Origin: Colius striatus
Taxonomy: Eukaryota > Chordata > Aves > Coliiformes > Coliidae
DNA: 64,000 nucleotides
NCBI RefSeq assembly: GCF_028858725.1
Contig: NC_084759.1
Location: forward strand, 90,702,889-90,766,888
Direction of reading: 5' to 3'
Below, piece after piece: positions 10,740 through 22,334 of the stretch (positions are counted from its first letter, which is position 1; every line of letters begins with the position of its first letter). The notes beneath the pieces are model-generated. The model had not been told where the DNA came from and did no database searches. It was given only the letters and a program-made list of their open reading frames with translations. The position numbers and the translations under genes are program-made.

Positions 10740-13700
10740 ATTTCTTGGTGTAAAATCTAAAGCCTATTTTCTAAGCACTCCAGAGTAGTTGAGTTGCTAC
10801 TCCTGGCTGTGCCAGAGTTCATAATTCAATTTTTTTTTTTTATGATTCTTCTCTAAATTCCTTGTCTTTGGCTGCAAAGAAGGTTCCTAGTGCAGTGTGG
10901 AAACAAGTAATATTTTTATTGCAATGATTCATAATAGGCAGGAAAGGGTTTTTTTTAAAACTTATGCAACGTGATGCATAGGATCTATTGAAGGAAATGC
11001 AAGGTCCTAAGTACAAGGACCAACCAAACTTCTTAACAGAATCACTTTTTTTTTTTTCACTGTTCTCTTGGCTGTCATTTAATGAAAATCATTTGTTAGC
11101 ATTCAAGGTCATAGGAAACTAATTGGATGCTAAGGGAAAATCTTTTTTTTTTTCACCTTCATTTGCTTTCTGATAGTCTGAAGTTTGATAAAAGATAATG
11201 GATAGGTGGCAGCTTCACAAATGGAACATCTTTTTCTGTCTTGAGTTTTGAACTGCACAATAGTTGTACATTGTAGGTTGCGTATCTCTGAAGGAGTTAA
11301 AGATCTAATTGATATGTCACTGGAGCATCTCAAGAAATTGTACAGTGGCTGACTTGCAGTTTTAACTTCATTCATGTCTGCTTTAACAGTGTAATGTAGG
11401 AAGACATTTTGGTCAGTGGTTGTATTTCTGCAAGATACAATTTCATATACATGAAACTATGTAATACAATACAGCTTTCCAATGGGGAGGAGAATTTAGT
11501 AAGTGCTTTTTCTTTAGTTCTGATTCAGGTAACTTGCTGAACAATAAATCTGCTCCTTGATTATTCAGAAAAAAGGATATGGAAGTATCCCATAGCCAGA
11601 TTAACAAACCAGTTTCTCTGTGCCTCCAGAATAAGTATAAAAACATTTTGCTCACTGGAACTTGGATTTGGCAGACAATACTGAAACATAAGCCTTTTCT
11701 AAATCTGCTTTGCCTCTTGAACAAAGTTCTTGCACCAGTTCAATTTGAGTTTATTTTGTTTGCGCTGAGTGGTTTGGCCAACCAGACTGTGGAACTTATT
11801 TTGCCAGTAACCTTCTCAAAGAAATGTATCTCTGTAGGTGAAGATGACTTCACTGCTTATGTTTTGTGCAAGTACAGAAATCAAATTATGCTTTCTTTTC
11901 ACTGGGAGAAGTTGGAACAGTGCCAGGCCATAAATGGCTGAACTGTGAAATCTGTGGCATTTTGTGAAGCATTAAGAATTTGACATTTGATAATTTAGTT
12001 CTTGCTACTTACAGGATATTAATCCGGTTCCATTTCCTCTTGAATGAGATTTAGGATTAGCAGTGAGCCAATTTAAACCTCAAGTTCAAAAAGGTGAGGG
12101 CACCTTCTGGTTTTTAGAACAGTATCTAATACAGCATAGATGTACAAAAGGCTTAAGACTGTTTTTACACAGATTAAGACACCAGGTGATGTGCTCTATA
12201 AACAACTTCTAAACTAATATAAATGTGTTCCTGTAATAGCTTTCATCTGTTTACCTTAAACTAAGCTGCAAGTATAGTTTTGTGTGAACAGATAGCAGAA
12301 GGCTGATTTCTTCCTCCCTTTTCCCCCCCAGTACAATTTTTCATATCAATCTTCAGTTCCATCAAATGCATTATGTTGTGGTCTGATTGCACAGCTACCC
12401 AAAAATTAACATGTAACTGGAATATGTCATAATGGGCACTGAAAGCAAAGGATTTTACTGGGTACTTGAAGGAAAAAACTCATACATTGATCATTATCCA
12501 ATTGTGTAATGATTATCTAATGACAGCATTCAGCATACTAAGCTCATGATCTATCTTCGATGAGGTCCACCTTTCAAGGCCAAATACTACCAGTAAAATT
12601 CATCAAACTTGAAATGTAAACTTGGCAAATTTGGTTACACACGGTAGTCCGAGCTCTATTGTTTTAGCAATACGAACCAAGTTGAAATCCTACCTCCCCC
12701 TTCTACTGTTGCTCACTCTGTCTTTCAGTAAGGGTTTTTCTTCCCCCTCCTCCCCGAGGTACCTACTTCTCACAAATACTTCATTGTTGACCCTTTTGTT
12801 AAGCAGTGGATTTCAATTTATGGAGTTCCTTTACCTCAAATAAGTGACAGCATACAGTATTTCCTGAAGTCTGAGTCAAATTAGGTTGAAACTGTTAATC
12901 CCAAGTGGCTTCCTCTTCTTTGTATTTGGCTCTTATTCTGTGAAAATGCTGCTTGTCCATGAATATGATGTATGTTGAGACTGTAAAACCAAATGGAGAA
13001 AAACTTGTTCAAAATAAAGCCTTTTTTTTTATAAGAATCTGACAAAAATTATCCCTTTACTTTAGATGGGATGCTGCTCTTCAAATGAGTAATGAGGACA
13101 GAGACCAGAAGTTTCAAATTCATAGCTCTTGTCTTGAGCTAGTTTTTTGAGTTATTCTTTGCCAACTGTGTTTCAAGCTGGTGGAGCATGTCTTCAACTT
13201 AAAAAAAACCCACCAAAATACAACTTCCCTATATTGATTTGATGAACTATCAAAAAGAGTGCAACTTGGGGTTAGGAGTTGGGGGTTTGTTTCAAGTTTT
13301 AAAGGTGTCTGCATGAGACATCAAGTTTCTGTTGTGTTCCATATAGAATAAGAGGGCTCCATTTGGACAGAAGGAATGTGTTTTACTGGGTATTTAAAGC
13401 GGCTCATGGCTTTCTAAAGACAATTCTTGCTAGCACTGCATTACTCAAGCTGCAAAATTTCAGGTGTTAATGGCTATGTCTATGATCACTTGTTAAGCAG
13501 CACCTTAAACTGTCTCTGATATGATAGAAATTAAGCTGCTTTCATAGCAGTTGGGGGGCGGGGCAGACACTTGTAACTGCTGCTGCTGCTTCACAGATGA
13601 CTGCCCCAAAAACCAGCCCTGGTCAGGAACAGTCAGTGCTAAGAATCAGAACCGTGTTGGTGTGCATTTGTTTCAGTGGGTAAGGAAGTAACGCCTGACT

Positions 13701-14711
13701 GGGTAGGGCTATTACAGAGGAGTGTGTTTGTAGCTCTGTTTGCTGTTTATTGCAAGGATGAAGCTGAGCTGTGTTACTGAGAGCACAATTTTACCTTTGG
13801 AGTGCATGAATTTAAATTTTGGGAAAAAAAAAAAACACCCCAACAAAAACCCCCCACAATTAGAGCTAAATGTCTGTGGAATAAATCAATATATCTTTGT
13901 GTTGAACTGATACATGATACATTCCAAAACTGCACAAGTACTTCTGAACGTGTTCTGTTAGCTGTTACTTTTTTCTTTTACAAATGTCTCCAAATCGTTT
14001 CTCTTTTTGCAATATTCGTTTTGTTCAGTTGACACATGGAAAATGGAGCATGTCTCCTCAACTATGTGAACAATCCTTCCTTGTCAGCAGTGCACTCCTC
14101 AGTCCTAAACATCTACTCCCCTGCTAACATCATGTTTTACTTCTTGTAAAATGGTAACCCTCGGCAAAAGAAGCACCAGTGAAGGGAAGCTGCTATCCTA
14201 TACCACAGCCTCATAGTGCTCCCACAGCAGTGGCAGAACCCCTTCAGCAGGGCTCAGTTTTCCTGCTGGAGGTTCCTGCCAAAAAAAAAAAAAAAAAAAA
14301 TGTTAATTCCATTGATCTAAAGTTTCGACTGTAAATTGCATTTGTGGAATCGGGTTGAATGGTGGAAGCTAACAATGCAGATCTGCTGCCAACAGATTGG
14401 CTCTGGTAGCCCCTGGCTTCATTTCAACGTAGGCAAAGTGGGAGGGGGAAGGGTGTGCTTATCTCTATACTTCTTAGCAGTGCTCTGATAATCATCAGGT
14501 CCAGTACTTTTTCATTATTTCAGTTTTGGTGTTTGCTTTCTAACTGGATTATTTTGACAGGACCAAAGGCAAGTTACATGCATTTGTACATCAGAGCAGA
14601 AAGGTGCTAACTTCTGATGAAGCAATGGGTTGCGGGTAAGGCTTGGGGTCAACATCTTCTCAGGTGAGCTGCAGCCCTGTAGCAGCTTCTGTGAGTGTGG
14701 TTGTCCCTTTC
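10740..14711. other. U2AF1-CBS intergenic, no gene recognised
   Basis: AT-rich unique-looking sequence. A further AATAAA lies at 13013-13018 and a pure 20-base A run at 14281-14300. Open frames of up to about 120 codons exist (for example 11579-11941 on +), but none resembles a known family or has exon-like borders. Confidence 0.6.
14281..14300 (+). repeat. Poly(A) tract, 20 bases
   Basis: An uninterrupted run of A. It may be the tail of an old retroposed sequence, but the preceding ~100 bases are not recognisable to me. Confidence 0.9.
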
Positions 14712-15212
14712 ATGGAATTATAGAACGGTGGGGGTTGGAAGGGACCTCTAGAGATCATCCAGTCCAGCCCCCTGCTGAAGCAGGTTCACTTCCATCAGGT
14801 CGCACGGGAACATGTCTAGGCAGGTTTGAAAACCTCCAGAGAAGGAGACTCCACACCCTCCCTGGGCAGCCTGTGCCAGGGCTCTCTCACCCTCACAGCA
14901 AAGAAGTTTCTCCTCATGTTCACTTGGAACTTCCCGTGTTTCAGCTTGTGCCCATTAGCTCTTGTACTGTCACTGAGCACTACGGAGAAAAGTGTTGCGT
15001 CATCCTCCTGACACTCACGTTTTTGGTACTTGTGTTGATGATGTCCTCCCTCAGTCTTCTCCAGGTTAAACAGCTCCAGTTCCTGCAGCCTTTCCTTGTA
15101 AGAAAGATGCTCCAGTCCCCTGATCATCTTGGTGGGCCTGCGCTGGACTCTCCAGATGTTCCCCGTCTCTCTTGATCTGGGAAGCACAGAACTGAACATC
15201 CAAGTACCTTAA
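14712..15212 (-). mobile_element. CR1 LINE, 5'-truncated
   Basis: Reading the - strand, the 3' end lies at ~14712 with the CR1 signature (GGTCCCTTCCAACCCC then a degraded ATTCTATA). The - frame still shows CR1 C-terminal text such as PTKMIRGLEHLSYKERLQEL and MRRNFFAVRVREPWHRLP. It has only the end of the element and no reverse transcriptase core, so it is dead. Confidence 0.93.
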
Positions 15213-16487
15213 AAATATTCAGAGCTCTGTAATTTGTTCCCTCGAGGAAGAGCAAATTAATATGGCCTAGGTATCCCATCAGGACAAACCCATGCCTTTT
15301 TGACAACAGGTATGCAGAGCATTGCTTCCCTGAGCACAGTGAAATCCATGTGCTGTAGGCTGCTTCCAGATCTCAGCTTCCAAAACTACGTATCTAGTTA
15401 ATTCTGGAGGAAAGGGGAAAAAAAAGGAAAAAAATAGTTTTTGCTGTGGTTTCAGTGAGCTGCAAGACAAAAATGTGGAGAAAGGCAGCAGACAGCAGTC
15501 AAGCTAGTCTCCCTGCCTCTTCGATTTTCCCAAAAAAGCCATAAGTCTACCAGGCTGAGGCCTGCTGTGCTTTTTTGCCAGGACTTGGTTTGATTTCAAG
15601 CCTTGCTACCTATGCAGCTGGATACTGGACATGTTTCAGATCGTTCTCACTTTCTTCCTGAAGCCATGGGATTCAGGCCAGGCGGAGGGAGGGAGGGAGC
15701 TGTAGAGCCTGTGCACCAGCCTGCCTCCTGGGCCTCCGAGCTGTGGGAACAGCCTGGGGCAACGGCTGCTCCTCCCTTTTCTACCCACCTCTTTTCCTTG
15801 AGGGCTAGTGCTGCTCATTTCTAAGGGAAAGATGAGAGAGCTTCGCACATCAAAGCAGTCCTGCATCTTCTATTGTGTTTTCTTCCTTCCTCTCTAGTGA
15901 ACACAGACAGAGAATGCTTCCTCTCTGCTGTTTCTTTTGTTGGTGAGGTAAGAAGTCCTGGAGCTGCAGGAGGAAGGCAGGACGTGAAGAACTGATTTTT
16001 GGATAAAGCACAAGCGGAAAGTGAGCAGATAGCGTTACTGACTTCGGGATTACATGCAACATTAATTGCTGCATTGCTGGACTCAGGATAGGCAAGGAAA
16101 ATTCCAAAGTCTGAGACAGGCCAAAATCTGATCAAGTAATAGTCTCATTAATGTCTGGGCCAGTCTCTTCATTCTGGAGGAGTTTGACTCATGATTTTTG
16201 ACCCTTTCATGTGACTGTTGACCACAACAGAGATTTAATTGCCTTTCTTGCTCAGCCTCCAAGGAGTCAAGCCTTTGGTCTTTTGGACAACTCTGCGAGT
16301 CTCAAACACGTGTTGTAGCAGCTGTAACACAAGACTGTCTTCAGCAAAGTGAATAGATCTGCAGGTGAAGAGAGGGCAGCAGAGTATGTCCTCCTTCTAG
16401 TACTAGTGGATGATTTGGACAAGGTTTCTGACAGTCTCTCTGCACTGGTATGCAAATTGGGTTATTACGGTCTGCATAGGTGGCTTA
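15213..16487. other. Intergenic, nothing recognised
   Basis: Unique-looking sequence between CR1 copies, with a GGGA-rich patch near 15683-15697. No exon, promoter or known repeat was seen. Confidence 0.5.
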
Positions 16488-16607
16488 TAGTAGAATGGTT
16501 TGAGTTGGAAGGGACCTTAAAAATCATGTAGTTCCAACTCCCTGCCATGGGCAGGGACATCTTCCACTAGACCAGGTTGCTCAAAGCCCCATCCAACTTG
16601 TCTTCCC
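16488..16607 (-). mobile_element. CR1 3' fragment, different subfamily
   Basis: The 3' end on the - strand, with AGTTGGAAGGGACCTTAAA and GGTTGCTCAAAGCCCCATCC, typical of a second avian CR1 lineage. Only about 120 bp remain. Confidence 0.85.
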
Positions 16608-16689
16608 AAATGAGAGAAAGACTCACTGGATCACTGAGCTTTGAGGGCAGTGATTAATAATTCATCCTCTCCCTGGACCAGTTACTAGT

Positions 16690-17592
16690 ACCATATGGGT
16701 TTGTGTTGGTATTTGTCCTGCTTTAATATTTTTATCGGTGACTTAGAGGAGAAAATGAGTGCTTCCTCATGAAGTTTGTGGATGATAGCAAACTAGGCTG
16801 GTACACCTGACACATGAAAGGGCAAGGCAGTCATCCTCAAGGACCCAGACAGGCTAGAGGGATCAGCCAGCAGAAACCTCATGAAATTCAGCAAGGATAA
16901 AGACCATGTCCTACAGTGGAGCAACTCCTGACAAAGCACAGGCTGGAGATTGCTTGGCACGAGAGCAGCTCTGCAGGTAAGGCCATGGAGGTCACAGTAG
17001 GCAGCAAGCTGGATGTGAGGCCACAGTTTGTCCTGGGAGCAAAAGAGGACAACTGCATCCTTGGTGGGATGCACAGGGACAGCCAACAGACTGAGGGAAG
17101 TGATTATCCCTGTCTACTCAACACCTGTTAGATCACATCCAATGCTGTCTTAATTGCTTTGGCTCCCTAATGTGGATAAGACATCAGTAGGTTGAAGTGA
17201 GTTTGAGGTAGGGGAGAGGGCCTCCAGTATTCAGGGGCTGGAGGGGTAGGCTGTGAGAACAGGCCCCGTGAGCATGGCTTGCTTAGCCTGGGGGAGGGAT
17301 GGCTGGGGAGGAACCTAACAGCCACCTCTCTGTGCAGAGAGGGAGGTCAGCAAGAGGGAAAGTCAGAATCTTTACTGAAGTTGTGAGTTGAAAGAGGGGA
17401 GGTTCCACCTAGATGCAGGGAAAACATTTTATCTGTAAGTATGGTCAGGCACCAGACTGTCTGTGCAGCCTCTTTCCTGAGAGGCCTTCAACACATGATT
17501 GGACAAGGCTTAAGAAAGCTAGGTTGATCCTGCTTTGAGCAGGAGGCTGGACTGCAGGTATCCCAAGGTCCCTTCCAGCCTGCTGTGGTTCA
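16690..17592 (+). mobile_element. Degraded CR1 LINE with reverse-transcriptase remnant
   Basis: A + strand CR1 of about 0.9 kb. Near 16770-16800 the frame reads like KFVDDSKLG, a decayed form of the CR1 F-A-D-D-T-K-L-G catalytic motif. The usual CR1 3' text follows down to CCCTTCCAGCCTGCTG. Frameshifts and stops are frequent. It looks older than the 14712 copy. Confidence 0.85.
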
Positions 17593-17599
17593 TATGTTC

Positions 17600-20500
17600 A
17601 GCCTGAATCTTCATTGCTGTAACTTTGACCTTTTTCCACTTTCACCTACTCTGAAGGAACAGGAAAAATGGTTTACTCCCTTACTCATTGCCCTTTCGCT
17701 AAATTAATGCACTTCTGCCTTTTTTTTTTCAGTTTCTCTTCTCTAAACAACTCTACTCCTGGGCCAAGTTTCTCTCTACACCTTCCTGTTGTGCTCCTCA
17801 AGCCACGTCCCACATGAGCCATATCTTTCTGAAATTCCAGATGGGACGTGGTACCTCAACAAAGTGTCCCAGTGCCATATGTCCTACAGCCTATACTCCT
17901 GTTTGCATAACCCTGTACGATGTTTGCTTCTTTCACAACAGCAGGGCCTTGTTGACTCACGCTGAGTTTGCACGGAACCATAGTCATACCTTCCGTTCCA
18001 CACAAGTGCTGTTCAGATGGTTGCTACTCGAGCAGTGGATTGCTCCTGCCTGGCTGTAAAATTTTGCATAAGTCCTTATTGGTCAACTTCCTATTTCACT
18101 TTCTCATCTTATTTCTCTGGTCTGTCAAGGATCATTTTAAACTATGATTCCATCCTCCAAATCGTTTGCAGCCTCTCCCATGAAGCTGTGGCTCATCTTG
18201 GACCACTTTTTCCTCCCTTTATATAAAAACATTTCCATGAGTTTCTGTGATAGCTTTGTGCTCTCCCCTCCCAAAAAGGCTCTGGGTACCAGCAAAGCAC
18301 CATTGGTTCTTTGGTTCACTTCATTAGTTGCTCACAAAAAGCCTCCTCCACCTCATCTTCCTCCTTCGGTGATCCTACGTATTTACCTTCCCCCTCCCTA
18401 CCTTGATCAATGCACTTGTTCAAGGGATCTCTCTCCTTGACCTTTCAGTCTTCAGTATGTCTACTCATCACTGATACGTGAAACAACATTCTCTGCTTGC
18501 CTTCCTTAAGCAAGCTGTTTATTTCTACGATAATATTCCAGTCGGTGCCACACTGCTGCTACAGTGATCAAATTGGACTGCATACTAACCCTCACTGCAT
18601 CTCCTCCCATTCCTCGGGAGAAGAACAATCCTAAGACTCGTCAGATCTCAAGAAACAGCTTAAGTGGCTCCCCGGATGAAATTGGTAGGACCTGTTGATT
18701 TATTGGAGTTATTTGCATGCCTGGGGTGGAGAGCAGTCAAAGTTTCACACTGATTAGGCTCAGCCCTTATGAGTCTAATTAGCTGGCAGTGGAGTGGAGA
18801 AAAGCTTTGTGTATTAATTCCCAGCCACCATGACTGATTTTAACACCAGTAATGCCAGTAGTACAGTGTGAGTCAGTGTTGCTGTGCATATCTTTTAAGT
18901 CGGGTGTGGGGGGGATGGTGGTGTTTAAAGTCAAAACTCCCATTTTCCTATGTTACCAGATTACCTTCAGCAGGCAGGAGATGGAATTTTGACTGCAGAG
19001 CTGTGGCATAATTACAAATCCCTCTCATTAGCCTCACATTATGTTCAGATAGTTTCCAACACGCATAGCACTGTGACTTACAAGCCTCCTCTGAGGTATC
19101 TGTTTTACATTTTACAGGATCTGGCCAATCCATCTGTGCTGCTGATTTTATATCTCAATGCCCATCTGCCTGACGTTGCAGTGGTTGCTGTGAGGCTCTC
19201 ACTTTTTCAGACAGAACAGCTGACTCAGTGCCTCTTTCTTCAGTCCCTCCTGAAAGGCATAAAAGTTATGGTTATCCCTCCTTGGATGCCCTCCGTGGGT
19301 ACAGCTGCACCTTTCAAATGCATGCACCCATTCTGTTCCAACTATTAATGGATTTTTGCTTTGTAACTTCAGATGAGCCCCGTGTGTGCCCTGGTGTCTC
19401 GTGGATTTTCTGATGCCCATTTCAAGGGCCAGGCATTCTTAGTATCACTGCTTTCACACTCGGTGTGCCTCTTGTACTATTCTGTCATCCATACCACATG
19501 CAAGCTAGAATTTGATTCCACATGGGCTTTCCAGTTCATTTTTTTCCAGTGGGGCTAACAGTTACTTGTGCAAACATCACTTTACATGCGTCTTTCAGAC
19601 ATAATTAGCTAGGTAAAGTGTGATTTAAAGTAATTGACCTGTTTAACTGCAGCATTTTCTAACAAATCTTTCCTTCGGAAAATGAGAATAACAGCATGGA
19701 AGTCAAAGTAAGTTTACATCTACTTTGATCTCGAAAGAGGCAGAGGAAAAGCAACGTAATTTGTCATCAATGTTGATTTTTTTTCTGTGTAATTTCAGTG
19801 TGGATTTTTAGCATATAGAATAAAGCAGCTGCCTCAGTGCTGCTCTTTGTTTAAGGCTGATATAAAATACTTGGCTCTTCTCTTCATTTGTTTTTAATTG
19901 TTTGGTGGGTTTACTGTGTTGGTTTGGTTTTTTTTCACAAATTTCACCTCACATCCTAGTGATGGTCCATTTTCTTACCAGAGACACCCTCAACCCTCTG
20001 TAACCCTAAGACTAGCTACTCAGCTTCAGACCAGTCCCATCCCAATTGTAAAGTCTCTTCTGCCATTTTTACCACTTGATTTAAACATCCTGCTCCTTAC
20101 TGTTTATTTTTATACAGCGTGCAGTACTCTCCAAATAGCTATGCCACATAGTATATGTACAGATGGAGACATACGGTTGTCTCCACTCCTTTGATTACCT
20201 GAAACACACGAACACTTCAGGATGAACCATGTTCTTTGAATTGCTTTTCTCTTTATTGGTGGGGTTTTTTTATAGACACAGAAGAAATTGTTGCATGGGC
20301 TTTCTACAGATACATTCTTGAGACGTTTCACTCTGATAAGCTTTTCTCAGTACCTCCTGCTGTTTTGCAAGGATTTCTGGTTTATGGGTTTTTTTTACTT
20401 TCTGCATAACCTGGAGCACCTGGTGATTGTCAAGACTCACTGAGATGATTTTCACTGGGTGTATCAAATTCACTTCAGTATACATCACAAAGCTCCGTCC

Positions 20501-20811
20501 ACAACAGTGCTGATGGAGCCATTGTGATGCTGAGCAATTTAGCATGTGAATACCTCATTAACACATTTTTTGATGCCATCAGAAGTGTAATAATTACATC
20601 AGAGCATAATAACTGTCTGTTGTACTGGTTCACAGAGATGAAGCTGATTTGGCTATGGGACAGCCTTCCAAGGGGCTTGAGATGGCTGCTCCATTTTTCA
20701 CAAGCCAGTAAGTGCACCAGCAGACAAGTCCCACATAGTAAGCAAAACAGGATCTTCAAACAGAGAAAATGTTCAAGAGTTTTCCAGAGTTGCGCTTAGG
20801 GCTTGGCACTT
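17600..20811. other. Intergenic, one enhancer-like block
   Basis: No gene or known repeat was recognised. The stretch 18690-18860 stands out for clustered POU, TCF/LEF and homeodomain-type motifs and is listed separately. Open frames of up to 132 codons here look random. Confidence 0.5.
18690..18860. promoter_or_regulatory. Candidate conserved non-coding element
   Basis: Contains a perfect octamer ATTTGCAT (18711-18718), a TCAAAG TCF/LEF core, GATTAGG, TCTAATTAGCTGG and TATTAATTCCC within about 130 bp. This resembles vertebrate developmental enhancers. Inference from motif density only. Confidence 0.3.
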
Positions 20812-20813
20812 AG

Positions 20814-21255
20814 AATCAAAGAATCATTTTGGTTGGAAAAGACCTTTAAGATCATCAAATCCAACCACTAACCTCACATTGCCAAGATCACCACTAAACC
20901 GTGTCCCTCAGCACTTCATCTACAGCACTTTTAAATATCTCCAAGGCTGGTGACTCCAACTCAGCCCATCCCAGTGTCTAACAACCCTCTCAGTGAAAAA
21001 GTTCTTCTTGATCTCCAATCTAAACCTCCCCTGGTGCAACTTGAGGCCATTTGCTCCTGTCTTATCACTCATTACTTGGGATAAGCGACTGACCCCCGCC
21101 TCACTGCAACTCCCTTTCAGGTAGTTATAGAGAGTGATCATGTCTCCTCCAGGCTAAACATCCCCAGCCCCTTCAGCTGCTCCTCATCAGACTTGGTTCT
21201 CCAGAGCCTTCACCAGCTTCGCCGCCTGTCCCTGGACACTCGCCAGCGCCTCCTG
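20814..21255 (-). mobile_element. CR1 LINE 3' part
   Basis: The - strand 3' end at ~20814 (AATCAAAGAATCATTTTGG and GGTTGGAAAAGACCTTTAAG) belongs to a CR1 group distinct from the GGTCCCTTCCAACCCC type. It extends about 440 bp to CTGTCCCTGGACACTCGCC and ends roughly 0.5 kb before the CBS CpG island. Confidence 0.9.
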
Positions 21256-21690
21256 GGGTAAATCCATTTCCTGACTCGTGGCACAGCCACCGCTACCGAA
21301 ATGACTGGTGTGTGTTCGTTTCAGCCACACGCAGCACTGGTTCCAGCCTGCAGCTCCCAGCTCCTGCCTACCCCGGGCTGGGCATTCCCAAGCTCTGACG
21401 CCTGGGCTCCCTGTCTCCGCCGATGCGGATCCGGGCAAGCCGAGGCAGTGACGGCGCAAGGCCCGGTGCCGTGAAGCAGCACAGCTTGAGCCCTTCTCAC
21501 GAGGTTCAGGTGCCAAGGCGGAGCGCCTGGCTGCAGACCCAACGGCGAAACTCGCCTGGCGGCAGCTCCCGCTGATGAGAAGCCTGGCTTGCCTTGGGTT
21601 TTTGTTTCTTCCAAATTAAACAAGTAGCTAATACAACATGAAGCGCTCGGGAGCTACAAGCAGCCTCAGTGCCCGTTCCTCTCTATAGCG
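21256..21690. other. GC-rising flank of the CBS CpG island
   Basis: CpG dinucleotides become frequent from about 21,400. No exon was recognised. Open frames here result from high GC. Confidence 0.5.
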
Positions 21691-21734
21691 GACTCAATGT
21701 CGCCTCCGTGCCCGGCCGAGGCCACCCGGCCCCT

Positions 21735-21860
21735 CAGCCCTCCGCGCGCCCCCAGCCCTCCGCGCGCCCCCAGCCCTCCGCGCGCCCTCAGCCCTCCGCG
21801 CGCCCCCAGCCCTCCGCGCGCCCCCAGCCCTCCGCGCGCCCCCAGCCCTCCGCGCGCCCT
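21735..21860 (+). repeat. GC-rich minisatellite, 7 x 18 bp
   Basis: Seven head-to-tail copies of the unit CAGCCCTCCGCGCGCCCY, starting every 18 bp. Copies 3 and 7 end in T rather than C, and the rest are identical. It sits just upstream of the CCAAT boxes of the CBS promoter. Because 18 is divisible by 3 it creates long artificial open frames on both strands. Confidence 0.97.
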
Positions 21861-21937
21861 CAGCGCTGAGGCGGGACAGTGCGTCCCGTCCCGCCCCGTG
21901 CAGGCGGTGGTGCCCCGCGGCCGCACGCCGCCTCCCC

Positions 21938-21979
21938 ATTGGCCGGCTCTGACTCGCCAGCGCCCCCGCGGTGGCCAAT
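21938..21979 (+). promoter_or_regulatory. Paired CCAAT boxes (NF-Y type)
   Basis: ATTGG at 21938-21942 and CCAAT at 21975-21979, in opposite orientation about 37 bp apart, 40-80 bp upstream of the GC boxes. Binding is inferred. Confidence 0.6.
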
Positions 21980-22018
21980 CGCCGAGCGCGCCGCCGCTCC
22001 CGCCCCTCTCTACGGGAA

Positions 22019-22065
22019 GGGGGCGGGGCGGAGGGGGCGTGGCCCGCGGCGGGCGGGGCGGGGCC
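22019..22065 (+). promoter_or_regulatory. GC-box cluster (Sp1 type)
   Basis: Overlapping GGGGCGGGGCGG, GGGGGCGTGGCC and GGGCGGGGCGGGGCC sites immediately before the proposed CBS exon 1. There is no TATA box, as usual for CpG-island promoters. Confidence 0.65.
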
Positions 22066-22089
22066 AGGGGAGTCGCGGGCTCCTCTTAA

Positions 22090-22238
22090 CCCACGCGCTG
22101 CGGCCGCCCGGCGCCGCTCCGCTCCTTCCTCCTCATCATCGTCATCCTTCTCCTCCCGCTCTTCGGCCCTGGTGCGCGCAGGTGTGCGGCGGCGGCGCTG
22201 GTGTCGGCGGCGTCGTGGGGAGCGCTCGGCTCGCGTGG
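22090..22238 (+). other. CBS: Proposed CBS non-coding exon 1
   Basis: No ATG lies between 22090 and the donor (GCGTGG|GTAAGG at 22239), so if it splices to 29143 the first start codon is the CBS ATG at 29149. The 5' boundary (start site) is an estimate. Human CBS has several alternative non-coding first exons, so others may exist here. Confidence 0.5.
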
Positions 22239-22313
22239 GTAAGGTGACGTCCGTGGGGGAGGGATGGAGATGAGGATGGAGATTGGGATGCAGATGGGGA
22301 CGACTGCATCCCC

Positions 22314-22334
22314 TTGCATCATCCCATTGCATCA
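22314..22334 (-). promoter_or_regulatory. Tandem C/EBP-ATF (ATF4) type elements
   Basis: On the - strand the sequence reads TGATGCAAT (22326-22334) and TGATGCAA (22314-22321), both fitting the amino-acid-response consensus TGATGNAAN. They lie about 75-95 bp after the proposed exon 1 donor. A related degenerate unit (ACTGCATCCCC) precedes them, so they may have arisen by tandem duplication. Confidence 0.45.

Larger units (their letters stand above)
21690..22260 (+). promoter_or_regulatory. CpG island, probable CBS promoter
   Basis: A very GC- and CpG-rich block, the only clear CpG island in the window, 7 kb upstream of the CBS start codon on the same strand. It has an inverted CCAAT box (ATTGG, 21938-21942), a direct CCAAT box (21975-21979) and several GC boxes at 22019-22065, followed by a plausible first exon with a GTAAGG donor. 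Known: mammalian CBS promoters are GC-rich and use Sp1/Sp3 and NF-Y. Assignment to CBS is by position and content. Confidence 0.8.

Noticed and set aside
11579-11941. 120-codon + strand frame after U2AF1
   Set aside because: No family resemblance, no clear context, AT-rich intergenic surroundings.
14816-15199. 127-codon - strand frame as a host gene
   Set aside because: The text is the C-terminal part of CR1 ORF2, 5'-truncated, without catalytic residues.
18950-19348. 132-codon + strand frame in the intergenic region
   Set aside because: Nothing recognisable; length within chance expectation for 64 kb in six frames.
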